Below, in pieces: positions 1 through 7,181 of a stretch of DNA of 64,000 nucleotides. The position numbers and the translations under genes are program-made. Within the stretch, counting starts at the first letter, position 1. Each line of letters starts with the position of its first letter. The notes below the pieces were generated by a model that saw nothing but the letters and a program-made list of their open reading frames with translations, made no database searches and was not told the origin of the DNA. Where the stretch lies: the NCBI RefSeq assembly GCF_900100165.1, contig NZ_FNEO01000001.1, forward strand, positions 62,001 to 126,000, read 5' to 3'. This DNA comes from Flavobacterium glycines. GTDB taxonomy: Bacteria > Bacteroidota > Bacteroidia > Flavobacteriales > Flavobacteriaceae.

Positions 1-433
1 CCAACTTAGGTTCTAAAGCAATCATTTCCCAGGCAATTCCTCCACCTACTGAACCTCCAATAACTGCATATAATTGTTCTATTTTAAGACATTTAACCCC
101 CTCCATAAAAAGTCTGGCAACATCTCTGGCAGTAAAATCCAAATAATTCTCCACTATAATCCCATCATAACCATTCCCTGGAACATTAAAAGCTAAAATG
201 CTGTATTTATTGGTATCAATAGTTTTATTTTCTCCAATTAAATCATTCCACCATCCTGCTGAACCAATAACCTGAGAATTCCCAGTCAATGCGTGATTTA
301 CCAAAACAACAGGTGCTGTATTCAATTCAGGCCCAAAAGCCTGGTAGCTTAAATTTAAAACAGGATAAAACACACCACTCTCGGTAGTGAAATTTTGAAT
401 TATAATGTGATTGGGTTTATTTTCCAACTTCAA
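1..433 (-). CDS. metX: Homoserine O-acetyltransferase-like alpha/beta hydrolase, 5' fragment
   Basis: Only the N-terminal part (about 144 residues) is present; the gene runs off the left edge. The protein transfers an acetyl group to homoserine in methionine synthesis. Seen: an alpha/beta-hydrolase start with LVNHALTGNSQV and the nucleophile-elbow region GGSVGGGIAWEM, where the usual GGSxGG serine is present. The reading frame is open back to a stop near 465 and contains no ATG at its 5' end; the best start is TTG at 433 (second TTG at 427), which is uncertain. A SAM-I riboswitch and a promoter lie directly upstream, so it is probably repressed by S-adenosylmethionine. Family call is firm; start is not. 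Confidence 0.82.
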   Translation of the reverse strand, partial: MKLENKPNHIIIQNFTTESGVFYPVLNLSYQAFGPELNTAPVVLVNHALTGNSQVIGSAGWWNDLIGENKTIDTNKYSILAFNVPGNGYDGIIVENYLDFTARDVARLFMEGVKCLKIEQLYAVIGGSVGGGIAWEMIALEPKL

Positions 434-500
434 ATCTTTAATATAGGATTGATTATGGAAATATTAAAAAGAAAGTTCAATAAACTAGAAGATTTACATT

Positions 501-601
501 GTTATCTTTTCCCGATTCGGGATAGAATGTAGCACCTTCTTCGACAATCGAAGGGTTGCTAAGGCTTCATCGGGTCTAATCCCTCGTCCTTTCTTTATAA
601 C
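501..601 (-). promoter_or_regulatory. SAM-I (S-box) riboswitch upstream of metX
   Basis: Read on the minus strand, the element has the S-box core: GAGGGATTAGACCCGATGA, then GCCTTAGCAACC, then a P3 hairpin (CTTCGA/TCGAAG), GAAGGTGCTACATTCTATCCC and a P4 hairpin (CCCGAATCGGG). P1 closes with GTTAT (597-601) against ATAAC (501-505). The 5' P1 strand (AAAGAAAG) can also pair with CTTTCTTT at about 468-475, close to the presumed metX start, a plausible expression platform. S-boxes bind S-adenosylmethionine and turn off methionine genes; the switching mechanism here is inferred. Confidence 0.92.
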
Positions 602-631
602 ATTTCAATATGCTTACGAACTTTAAAGTGG

Positions 632-663
632 CAAAGTAACCACTATTTTTCCAAACAAACAAA
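632..663 (-). promoter_or_regulatory. Promoter for the SAM-I/metX transcript
   Basis: Minus-strand TTTG (660-663), 20-nt spacer, then TTACTTTG (632-639), one base off the Bacteroidota -7 consensus TAnnTTTG. It would start RNA near 625, about 24 nt before the riboswitch P1. Confidence 0.6.
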
Positions 664-703
664 TTTTGCCAATGCAGTTTTAAATTGGCAATTATATAAT
701 AAA

Positions 704-752
704 CAAACGCAGACCATCGCTGAACACAAAATCCAGAAATTACCTGCGTTTG
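704..752 (-). terminator. Terminator after the 68-aa ORF
   Basis: Minus strand: CAAACGCAG (744-752) pairs with CTGCGTTTG (704-712) and is followed by TTTATTATAT. The 31-nt loop is unusually large for an intrinsic terminator. Confidence 0.6.
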
Positions 753-776
753 AATTTTATAGTAACGAAATTACAA

Positions 777-983
777 TTAGATAAATAGTGTTTCATTTTC
801 TTTAGAATACATCAAAAACGTTAATGAATTAGATGCTTTTTTTTGACTTTTAGCATCCTCCGCTACATTAATACCAAATCTGGTATTTGTTAATTCTATT
901 CTATTTCTGTTTTCTTCACTATTATTAGTCCTTATTTCTCTTATAAAGTCTAACGCCCTTGTAATCATTCTTCTTGTGCTCAT
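777..983 (-). CDS. Hypothetical 68-aa protein
   Basis: A small, mostly polar protein with an Arg/Lys-rich N-terminus (MSTRRMITRALDFIREIR), no signal peptide, no membrane segment and no cysteine. I do not recognise a family. It is preceded on the same strand by two mini-ORFs with their own terminators and followed by a hairpin terminator at 704-752; no promoter is visible directly upstream, so it is probably read from the promoter near 1380 after terminator read-through. The ATG follows an A/T-rich leader without a Shine-Dalgarno motif, normal for this phylum. It could be a chance ORF, but the neat terminator after its stop argues that it is expressed. Confidence 0.42.
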   Translation of the reverse strand: MSTRRMITRALDFIREIRTNNSEENRNRIELTNTRFGINVAEDAKSQKKASNSLTFLMYSKENETLFI

Positions 984-1045
984 GATGTTTAAATTTAATT
1001 TATTTGACTTATTGTTTGTTTTATTAAAATCTATGTTTGTTGTAT

Positions 1046-1080
1046 AAAAAAACCCTTTTGATAGGTACCAAAAGGGTTTA
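1046..1080 (-). terminator. Terminator after mini-ORF 2
   Basis: Minus strand: AAACCCTTTTGGTACC, short loop, then CAAAAGGGTTTTTTTATAC. A strong 10-11 bp stem with a T-tract, between the 25-aa mini-ORF and the 68-aa ORF. Confidence 0.85.
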
Positions 1081-1106
1081 TATATTTTTATAAACGATAC
1101 TTTTGG

Positions 1107-1184
1107 TTAACAACAGACCAGCATCTGTACACAAAGTACAGCCGCCGAAGATTGCTTTTTCATCTTATTGTTAATACTAATCAT
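1107..1184 (-). CDS. Mini-ORF 2, Cys-rich putative leader peptide (25 aa)
   Basis: ATG at 1184 gives 25 residues; an internal ATG at 1163 would give an 18-residue peptide, MKKQSSAAVLCVQMLVCC. The C-terminus has three Cys codons, two of them adjacent and directly before the stop, and the peptide also carries Met and Gln. The stop lies about 27 nt before a strong terminator (1046-1080), the layout of a transcription-attenuation leader or of a very small expressed peptide. No promoter of its own is seen, so it depends on read-through of the terminator at 1223-1253. No family recognised; function not assigned. Confidence 0.4.
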   Translation of the reverse strand: MISINNKMKKQSSAAVLCVQMLVCC

Positions 1185-1222
1185 TGTTATTCTATTTTAA
1201 TTTTATTATTTGTGTTGTAAAC

Positions 1223-1253
1223 AAAAAGCCTCCTAATTTCTTAGGAGGCTTTT
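1223..1253 (-). terminator. Terminator after mini-ORF 1
   Basis: Minus strand: AAAAGCCTCCTAAGAAATT followed by AGGAGGCTTTTTGTTT. An 8-10 bp GC-rich stem with T-tract, 31 nt after the mini-ORF 1 stop. Confidence 0.88.
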
Positions 1254-1284
1254 GCTATATTTTTGTCTTATTTGAATAAAAACA

Positions 1285-1353
1285 TTAAGCAATTGCACTC
1301 CTGCAAATTCCCTTAGATTGAACCATAGCTTTTTTACAAATAATAAAATTCAT
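1285..1353 (-). CDS. Mini-ORF 1, putative leader peptide (22 aa)
   Basis: ATG at 1353 gives a 22-residue, mildly basic peptide beginning MNFIICKKAM, with Cys at residues 6 and 17. Two things favour real translation: a good Bacteroidota promoter (TATCTTTG) ends about 24 nt before the ATG, and AAGGAGAA lies directly upstream, an unusually clear Shine-Dalgarno match for this phylum. An intrinsic terminator follows (1223-1253). It may be a regulatory leader or a small functional peptide. I recognise no homologue, and 22 codons alone carry little coding signal. Confidence 0.42.
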   Translation of the reverse strand: MNFIICKKAMVQSKGICRSAIA

Positions 1354-1376
1354 TTCTCCTTTTTTGTTTTGTGTTA

Positions 1377-1405
1377 CAAAGATATAAAAAAAACTTTACC
1401 ACCAA
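1377..1405 (-). promoter_or_regulatory. Promoter for the mini-ORF array
   Basis: Minus strand TATCTTTG (1377-1384) matches TAnnTTTG exactly. TTGG at 1402-1405, with a 17-nt spacer, is a weak -33 element. Transcription would begin near 1370 and read both mini-ORFs and the 68-aa ORF. Confidence 0.65.
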
Positions 1406-1712
1406 CTACATTTTTAAAATTTTAAACCCAAAAAAAGCTAATTAACAGTTAATTATGAGTTTTTATGTCTATTTTAAGATATTGATTGTAAAAACAAATC
1501 AAAAAAGAGCTTTTTCGCTCGGAAAATTCACTAAATTAACCTTATTCCACCCTTTTGATTTGATATTCAAATATACTACCAAAAACAGAAACACATGTTA
1601 ATTGATCTTTAAATTAAAGTTATCTTAAACCAACCTAAAACCATCTATTTGTATTTACATTTTCCCAAACAATCCCAATTCTCTTAAATATTTAAAATTT
1701 TAGTTCAGTTTC
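1406..1712. other. Intergenic A/T-rich DNA, no gene seen
   Basis: About 300 nt between the divergent mini-ORF and metK promoters. I see no ORF with a plausible start, no tRNA and no strong hairpin; it may hold upstream promoter elements. Confidence 0.6.
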
Positions 1713-1713
1713 A

Positions 1714-1744
1714 TTTACAATTCAAAAATGGTTTCATACCTTTG
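1714..1744 (+). promoter_or_regulatory. Promoter for riboswitch-metK
   Basis: TACCTTTG at 1737-1744 matches TAnnTTTG; TTTA at 1714-1717 with a 19-nt spacer is a 3/4 match to the -33 TTTG. The predicted RNA start (about 1750) lies just before the riboswitch P1 stem. Confidence 0.72.
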
Positions 1745-1757
1745 CACCTCAAAATAC

Positions 1758-1852
1758 GAGAGGAAAAATTTGAACTGATTGCAACCTCTTCATAATGAAC
1801 CCAGTTGATTATGAATACTGAAGATTTTCAGTAGAAAAAAATGCTAAAGCAG
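1758..1852 (+). promoter_or_regulatory. SAM-II-like riboswitch upstream of metK
   Basis: P1: GAGAGG (1758-1763) with CCTCTT (1785-1790). Its loop reads ATTTGAACTGATTGCAA, close to the SAM-II loop GATTTAACC..ATTGCAA. The conserved GCTAAAG lies at 1843-1849. A pseudoknot is possible between CTG (1775-1777) and CAG (1850-1852), with GC (1781-1782) against GC (1843-1844). Between P1 and the 3' strand are two perfect extra hairpins: 1789-1796/1808-1815 and 1816-1822/1827-1833. SAM-II binds S-adenosylmethionine, the product of MetK. The class call rests on recalled consensus, not a covariance search. Confidence 0.66.
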
Positions 1853-1914
1853 AAAACCTCCTTTAGTCCTTTTTGCAGTTATTTTTTCCTCGCTTAATAT
1901 TAAAAACAATAATT

Positions 1915-3165
1915 ATGGCCTATTTATTTACGTCAGAATCTGTGAGCGAAGGACATCCGGATAAAATTGCAGATCAAATTTCAGACGCATTAATTGATAA
2001 TTTCCTGGCATTTGATGCTGATTCAAAAGTAGCTTGCGAAACCTTAGTAACTACTGGTCAGGTTATTTTAGCCGGAGAAGTGAAATCGAACACCTATTTG
2101 GATGTACAACAAATTGCCCGTGATGTAATCAAAAAAATTGGTTACACTAAAAGCGAATACATGTTTGAAGCCAATTCTTGTGGAATCCTTTCAGCTATTC
2201 ACGAACAATCTGCCGATATTAATCAGGGAGTTGACAGAAAAACACCAGAAGAACAAGGAGCTGGTGACCAGGGGATGATGTTTGGTTATGCTACTAACGA
2301 GACTGAAAACTACATGCCTTTAGCATTAGATATTTCACACAACCTATTAAAAGAATTAGCAGAATTAAGACGTGAAAATAAAGAAATCACTTATTTACGT
2401 CCTGATGCTAAAGCACAGGTAACTTTAGAATATAATGATGATAATACTCCAGTTCGTATTGATGCTATTGTAATTTCAACTCAACACGATGATTTTGATG
2501 AAGAAGCTGCCATGCTTGCTAAAATCAAAAAAGATATTATCGAAATTTTAATTCCTAGAATTATCGCTAAATATCCGGTTTATGCTCACTTATTTAACGA
2601 TAAAATCAACTACCACATTAACCCAACAGGAAAATTCGTTATTGGAGGACCTCACGGAGATACCGGTTTAACAGGAAGAAAAATTATCGTTGACACTTAT
2701 GGCGGAAAAGGAGCGCATGGCGGAGGAGCTTTCTCAGGAAAAGATCCAAGTAAAGTTGACCGAAGTGCTGCTTATGCAACACGCCATATTGCTAAAAACC
2801 TTGTAGCTGCCGGTGTTGCTGATGAAATTTTAGTTCAGGTTTCTTATGCAATTGGTGTTGCAAAACCAATGGGAATCTTTATTGATACATACGGAACTTC
2901 AAAAGTAAATTTAACCAATGGAGAAATCGCTAAAAAAGTGGAAGCCATTTTCGATATGCGTCCTTATTTTATCGAACAACGTCTAAAATTAAGAAACCCT
3001 ATTTACAGCGAAACTGCTGCATACGGACACATGGGACGTACACCAGAGGTAGTTACTAAAACTTTTTCGGCTCCCGGAGGTGAAGAAAAAACAGTAACTG
3101 TAGAATTATTTACATGGGAAAAATTAGATTATGTAAACCAAATCAAAACAGCATTTGGATTATAA
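1915..3165 (+). CDS. metK: S-adenosylmethionine synthetase (methionine adenosyltransferase)
   Basis: Makes S-adenosylmethionine from methionine and ATP in the cytoplasm. The 416-aa product begins [20 protein letters not shown], the family N-terminus with the ATP-site SEGHPDK, and has [12 protein letters not shown] and [16 protein letters not shown]. An in-frame TTG at 1873 would add 14 residues, but ATG 1915 gives the standard family start. A SAM-II-like riboswitch lies in the leader and a strong terminator follows, so it is probably a monocistronic, product-repressed unit. Several alternative pairings in the leader (for example 1760-1768 with 1883-1891) could act as the expression platform. 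Confidence 0.98.
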   Translation: MAYLFTSESVSEGHPDKIADQISDALIDNFLAFDADSKVACETLVTTGQVILAGEVKSNTYLDVQQIARDVIKKIGYTKSEYMFEANSCGILSAIHEQSADINQGVDRKTPEEQGAGDQGMMFGYATNETENYMPLALDISHNLLKELAELRRENKEITYLRPDAKAQVTLEYNDDNTPVRIDAIVISTQHDDFDEEAAMLAKIKKDIIEILIPRIIAKYPVYAHLFNDKINYHINPTGKFVIGGPHGDTGLTGRKIIVDTYGGKGAHGGGAFSGKDPSKVDRSAAYATRHIAKNLVAAGVADEILVQVSYAIGVAKPMGIFIDTYGTSKVNLTNGEIAKKVEAIFDMRPYFIEQRLKLRNPIYSETAAYGHMGRTPEVVTKTFSAPGGEEKTVTVELFTWEKLDYVNQIKTAFGL

Positions 3166-3186
3166 TCTATCGTTTTTATACAATTC

Positions 3187-3222
3187 AAAAAGCCATTCGC
3201 AAAAAACGAATGGCTTTTTTTA
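3187..3222 (+). terminator. metK terminator
   Basis: AAAAGCCATTCG, loop AAAAAA, CGAATGGCTTTTTTTATT; a 9-10 bp stem with T-tract, 22 nt after the metK stop. Confidence 0.92.
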
Positions 3223-3352
3223 TTATTAAAACACAAATTCAAACGACCTTAACAAAATTCAAAATCAATCAATGTTTCCCACAACAAAGACTATTTTTTT
3301 TTCTATTTTTACAACAAAAGTAAAATACAAATCATAAAACGCTAACAACATA

Positions 3353-3967
3353 ATGCACATAGCAGTAGCAGGAAATATAGGCTCAGGAAAAACCACATTA
3401 ACCGCTTTACTATCCAAACATTTCAAATGGGAACCTCATTACGAGGATGTAGTAGACAACCCTTATTTAGATGATTTTTACCATCAAATGGAGCGTTGGT
3501 CATTTAATCTTCAGATTTATTTCTTAAATAGTCGTTTTCGTCAGGTGATGCAAATTCGCGAAAGCGGAAAAAAAGTCATTCAGGACAGAACCATTTATGA
3601 AGATGCCCATATCTTTGCTCCAAACCTATATGCAATGGGATTAATGGCTACTCGTGATTTCCAAAACTATTCAACTCTTTTCGAATTAATGGAATCTACA
3701 GTAAAAGCTCCTGATTTGTTAATTTACCTAAGAAGTTCCATTCCAAATTTAGTGGGACAAATACACAAACGCGGACGCGAATATGAGAATTCGATTTCAA
3801 TTGATTATTTAAGCCGTTTGAACGAGCGTTACGAAGCCTGGATTCACACTTACAACAAAGGAAAATTATTAATTATAGATGTAGATCGTATCAATTTTGT
3901 GGATAATCCGGAAGATTTAGGAAATATTATAGAGCGAATCAATGCCGAATTAAACGGATTGTTTTAA
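3353..3967 (+). CDS. Deoxynucleoside kinase (deoxyadenosine/deoxycytidine kinase family)
   Basis: Phosphorylates deoxynucleosides in the dNTP salvage pathway. The 204-aa protein has the P-loop GNIGSGKT (residues 7-14), the DRS-type motif as QDRTIYED (DRT at 78-80; DRS is the usual form) and the LID arginines RGREYE (140-145). Length fits the dNK/dGK family. Substrate preference (dA, dC or dG) cannot be read with certainty. It stands alone between metK and the convergent hppA, ending at a two-way terminator. Confidence 0.9.
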   Translation: MHIAVAGNIGSGKTTLTALLSKHFKWEPHYEDVVDNPYLDDFYHQMERWSFNLQIYFLNSRFRQVMQIRESGKKVIQDRTIYEDAHIFAPNLYAMGLMATRDFQNYSTLFELMESTVKAPDLLIYLRSSIPNLVGQIHKRGREYENSISIDYLSRLNERYEAWIHTYNKGKLLIIDVDRINFVDNPEDLGNIIERINAELNGLF

Positions 3968-3982
3968 AATTCAAACAGCATA

Positions 3983-4013
3983 AAAAAATGCCCTGCAATT
4001 GCAGGGCATTTTA
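3983..4013. terminator. Bidirectional terminator between dNK gene and hppA
   Basis: AAAAAAATGCCCTGCAATT followed by GCAGGGCATTTTATTT: a stem with A-tract on the left and T-tract on the right, so it can serve the dNK gene (+) and hppA (-). Confidence 0.88.
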
Positions 4014-4025
4014 TTTATAACATAT

Positions 4026-6449
4026 TTACTTTTTATGAGCACAACAACTCTTTTTCCCTGAAGTTGGAGGCACAAACTTACCATTAGCATCATAACAGGA
4101 CAGACAAGCTTCTTTTTCTTCAGGAGTACAATGCAAGCTATCACACATTTTTGCACATTCTTCTTTAGTCATCGTTGCACATTTAGTCATATCACAATGT
4201 CCCATCATTTGTCCACCATGATGACAGGATTCCATTTCCATCATATTACTATGCTTGTCTAACATAGTATGAGAACCATTCCCTAAAATGGGCGCAATAA
4301 CCAAACCAATCAAACAACTTAACTTAATTAAAATATTCATCGAAGGCCCCGAAGTATCTTTGAATGGATCACCTACCGTATCTCCAGTTACAGCAGCTTT
4401 ATGCGCATCAGAACCTTTATAAGTCATTTCGCCATTAATCATTACTCCTGCTTCAAAAGATTTCTTGGCGTTATCCCAAGCACCTCCGGCATTGTTTTGA
4501 AAAACCGCCCAAAGCACTCCCGAAACCGTAACTCCAGCCATATAACCTCCCAGCATTTCGGCAATTAATTGATTATTATCACCATAAACTAATTTACCCA
4601 GTAAAACAATTGTAATAGGAAAACCAATCGTCAGAACACCCGGCAACATCATTTCGCGAAGCGCAGCTTTAGTAGAAATAGCAACACATTTAGCATATTC
4701 CGGTTTTGCAGTTCCTTCCATAATCCCCGGTATTTCCTTGAACTGACGGCGTACTTCATACACCATATCCATAGCCGCTTTCCCAACCGAATTCATAGCT
4801 AATGCCGAAAAAACCACCGGTATCATTCCACCCACAAACAACATTGCTAAAACAGGTGCTTTGAAAATATTAATTCCGTCGATTCCTGTAAAAGTTACAT
4901 AAGCCGCAAACAAAGCGAGCGAAGTCAATGCTGCCGATGCAATTGCAAATCCTTTTCCGGTAGCTGCCGTTGTGTTTCCTACTGAATCTAAAATATCTGT
5001 TCTGGTACGCACTTCTTTTGGTAATTCGCTCATTTCGGCAATTCCTCCCGCATTATCTGATATTGGACCAAAAGCATCAATAGCCAATTGCATTGCCGTG
5101 GTAGCCATCATAGCCGAAGCTGCCAGTGCCACCCCATAAAAACCTGCCAAAGCATAAGAAGACCAAATTGCTATTGCAAATAATAAAACTGTTGGAAAAG
5201 TAGAAACCATTCCTGTTGCTAAACCAGCAATTACATTCGTTCCCGCTCCCGTACTCGATTTTTGAACAATAGCCATTACTGGTTTTGTTCCTAAACCCGT
5301 ATAATATTCTGTAACCGAAGAAATCACTCCTCCTACTATCAATCCGATAATAGTGGCGTAAAAAACACGCATAGATGAAATTTCCTGACTTCCTTCTCCG
5401 AAAAACTCCATTCTCATGGATTGTGGCAACATATATTGCACTAAAAAGAAACAACTAATAGCCGTTAAAATTATGGCAACCCAATTTCCTTTATTCAATG
5501 CTTTTTGTACCTGAGCTTCTTTAGCATTATCATCGGTTATCTTTACTAATAACGTTCCAATAATAGAGAACAGAATCCCAAAACCTGCAATTGACATAGG
5601 CAATAAAATAGGACCAATTCCGCCAAAAGCATCCTGGATATTTCCTCCCATATCTTTGATAACATAATTTCCAAGAACCATAGCTGCCAGAACTGTTGCC
5701 ACATAAGAACCGAACAAATCGGCACCCATTCCGGCAACATCGCCTACATTATCCCCTACGTTATCTGCAATGGTCGCAGGATTCCGAGGATCATCTTCAG
5801 GAATTCCAGCCTCAACTTTCCCAACTAAATCTGCTCCAACATCAGCGGCTTTGGTATAAATTCCACCTCCAACTCTGGCAAACAAAGCAATAGATTCTGC
5901 TCCTAAAGAAAAACCCGCTAAAGTTTCTAATACAACTGTCATGTCTTCAATAGAAGTCCATGTACCGCCCATAAAAAAATGATAAAAGAAAATAAAAAAG
6001 GAAGTTAAACCTAAAACCGCTAAACCAGCAACTCCTAATCCCATTACTGTACCGCCTCCAAAAGAAACTTTTAAAGCCTGAGACAAACTGCTACGGGCAG
6101 CCTGAGTGGTTCTCACATTGGTTTTAGTTGCTATTTTCATTCCCATATTTCCCGCTAAAGCAGAAAAGAAAGCACCAATAACAAAAGCTACTACAATTAA
6201 TAAATGTGTTTTAACTCCGGGTAGAAAAGTAATTCCTGCTAAAACAATACTGGCAAAGAGAACAAAAACGGCAAGTAACCGATACTCGGCTTTCAGAAAA
6301 GCCAAAGCTCCTTCGTAGATATAATCCGAAATAGAAGCCATTTTACCATCGCCGGCGTCTTGTTTTAAAACCCAGGCTCTCTTTAAAAACATAAAACTAA
6401 GTCCAATCAATGCCATTATAACTGGCACCCAAATCATAATTGTATTCAT
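4026..6449 (-). CDS. hppA: Membrane-bound ion-pumping pyrophosphatase, K+-dependent type, with Cys-rich C-terminal tail
   Basis: Couples hydrolysis of pyrophosphate to Na+ (or H+) export across the inner membrane. The 807-aa protein has about 16 membrane segments and the family active-site stretches [36 protein letters not shown] and [28 protein letters not shown] carries Ala where K+-independent forms have Lys (GNTTKA), pointing to the K+-dependent clade, whose members are mostly Na+ pumps. The last 80 or so residues after the final membrane segment are odd: ten Cys plus many His and Met, including [13 protein letters not shown] and KKSCCAHKK, a probable metal-binding tail. The next upstream gene on the strand is soluble ppa. 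Confidence 0.95.
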   Translation of the reverse strand: MNTIMIWVPVIMALIGLSFMFLKRAWVLKQDAGDGKMASISDYIYEGALAFLKAEYRLLAVFVLFASIVLAGITFLPGVKTHLLIVVAFVIGAFFSALAGNMGMKIATKTNVRTTQAARSSLSQALKVSFGGGTVMGLGVAGLAVLGLTSFFIFFYHFFMGGTWTSIEDMTVVLETLAGFSLGAESIALFARVGGGIYTKAADVGADLVGKVEAGIPEDDPRNPATIADNVGDNVGDVAGMGADLFGSYVATVLAAMVLGNYVIKDMGGNIQDAFGGIGPILLPMSIAGFGILFSIIGTLLVKITDDNAKEAQVQKALNKGNWVAIILTAISCFFLVQYMLPQSMRMEFFGEGSQEISSMRVFYATIIGLIVGGVISSVTEYYTGLGTKPVMAIVQKSSTGAGTNVIAGLATGMVSTFPTVLLFAIAIWSSYALAGFYGVALAASAMMATTAMQLAIDAFGPISDNAGGIAEMSELPKEVRTRTDILDSVGNTTAATGKGFAIASAALTSLALFAAYVTFTGIDGINIFKAPVLAMLFVGGMIPVVFSALAMNSVGKAAMDMVYEVRRQFKEIPGIMEGTAKPEYAKCVAISTKAALREMMLPGVLTIGFPITIVLLGKLVYGDNNQLIAEMLGGYMAGVTVSGVLWAVFQNNAGGAWDNAKKSFEAGVMINGEMTYKGSDAHKAAVTGDTVGDPFKDTSGPSMNILIKLSCLIGLVIAPILGNGSHTMLDKHSNMMEMESCHHGGQMMGHCDMTKCATMTKEECAKMCDSLHCTPEEKEACLSCYDANGKFVPPTSGKKSCCAHKK

Positions 6450-6502
6450 AAATTCGTTTTTGGTTAAGATTAATAATCAACAGCATACAAACGAATTTAA
6501 AC

Positions 6503-6538
6503 AAAAAAAGCAATATTTCTGAGAAATATTGCTTTTTT
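6503..6538 (-). terminator. ppa terminator
   Basis: A/T-rich palindrome AAAAAAGCAATATTTCT, GAG, AAATATTGCTTTTTT; strong 14-15 bp stem, 20 nt after the ppa stop and just before hppA, so the two pyrophosphatase genes are probably separately transcribed. Confidence 0.85.
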
Positions 6539-6558
6539 ATAAGATTTATAATCTAAAA

Positions 6559-7089
6559 TTATTTAATACTAAATAATCCTTCTGGTTTGTTTTCAATTGC
6601 GTTAAAACGATCAGTACACTCTTTGATGATTGCTTTTGCTTCACTCAAATCTCCCCAACCTTCAACATCTACTTGTTTATTTTCAAGGTCTTTGTACACT
6701 TGGAAGAAATGCTCGATTTCTTTCAATAAGTGTGGGTTAACATCTGATAAATCATTCAATTTATTCCAAATAGGATCAGATACTGGTACACAAACAATTT
6801 TCTCATCTGGTCCTTTATCATCTGCCATATGGAAAACACCGATAGGTTTTACTTCCATGACACAACCTGGAAAAGTAGGCTCATTTACTAAAACCAAAAC
6901 ATCTAATGGATCTCCATCTAATGCTAAAGTTTCAGGAATAAATCCGTAATCAGCAGGATACATCATTGAAGAGAATAACATTCTGTCAAAACGCATTCTT
7001 TTGATTTCGAAATCGTATTCATATTTGTTTCTACTTCCTCTTGGAATTTCGATCAAAACATCGAAAGTGTTTATTTTGTCTGCAGTCAT
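6559..7089 (-). CDS. ppa: Inorganic pyrophosphatase, family I
   Basis: Hydrolyses pyrophosphate to phosphate in the cytoplasm, pulling biosynthetic reactions forward. The 176-aa protein has the family I signature DGDPLD (Asp at 58, 60 and 63, which bind metal), the active-site region EIPRGSRNKYEYD and YPADYGFIPET. Length is typical of the bacterial hexameric form. A well-formed promoter lies upstream and a terminator downstream, so it is a single-gene unit next to the membrane pyrophosphatase. Confidence 0.97.
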   Translation of the reverse strand: MTADKINTFDVLIEIPRGSRNKYEYDFEIKRMRFDRMLFSSMMYPADYGFIPETLALDGDPLDVLVLVNEPTFPGCVMEVKPIGVFHMADDKGPDEKIVCVPVSDPIWNKLNDLSDVNPHLLKEIEHFFQVYKDLENKQVDVEGWGDLSEAKAIIKECTDRFNAIENKPEGLFSIK

Positions 7090-7124
7090 TTTATTTATTA
7101 TCTTAAGTTGATTTTATTTGCGCA

Positions 7125-7156
7125 CAAAAGTAATTTAAATCCTTATTTATAACAAA
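7125..7156 (-). promoter_or_regulatory. ppa promoter
   Basis: Minus strand TTTG (7153-7156), 20-nt spacer, TACTTTTG (7125-7132): both elements match the Bacteroidota consensus exactly. Confidence 0.8.
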
Positions 7157-7181
7157 ACATTTAGTTTAGATTTCGTGATTT

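Noticed and set aside
1873..1914. Upstream TTG start for metK
   Set aside because: The extension has no counterpart in the family and lies within the riboswitch expression-platform region; ATG 1915 gives the conserved MetK N-terminus.
6449..6559. ppa and hppA as one operon
   Set aside because: A strong palindromic terminator (6503-6538) lies between them and ppa has a complete own promoter, so they are neighbours rather than a proven operon.
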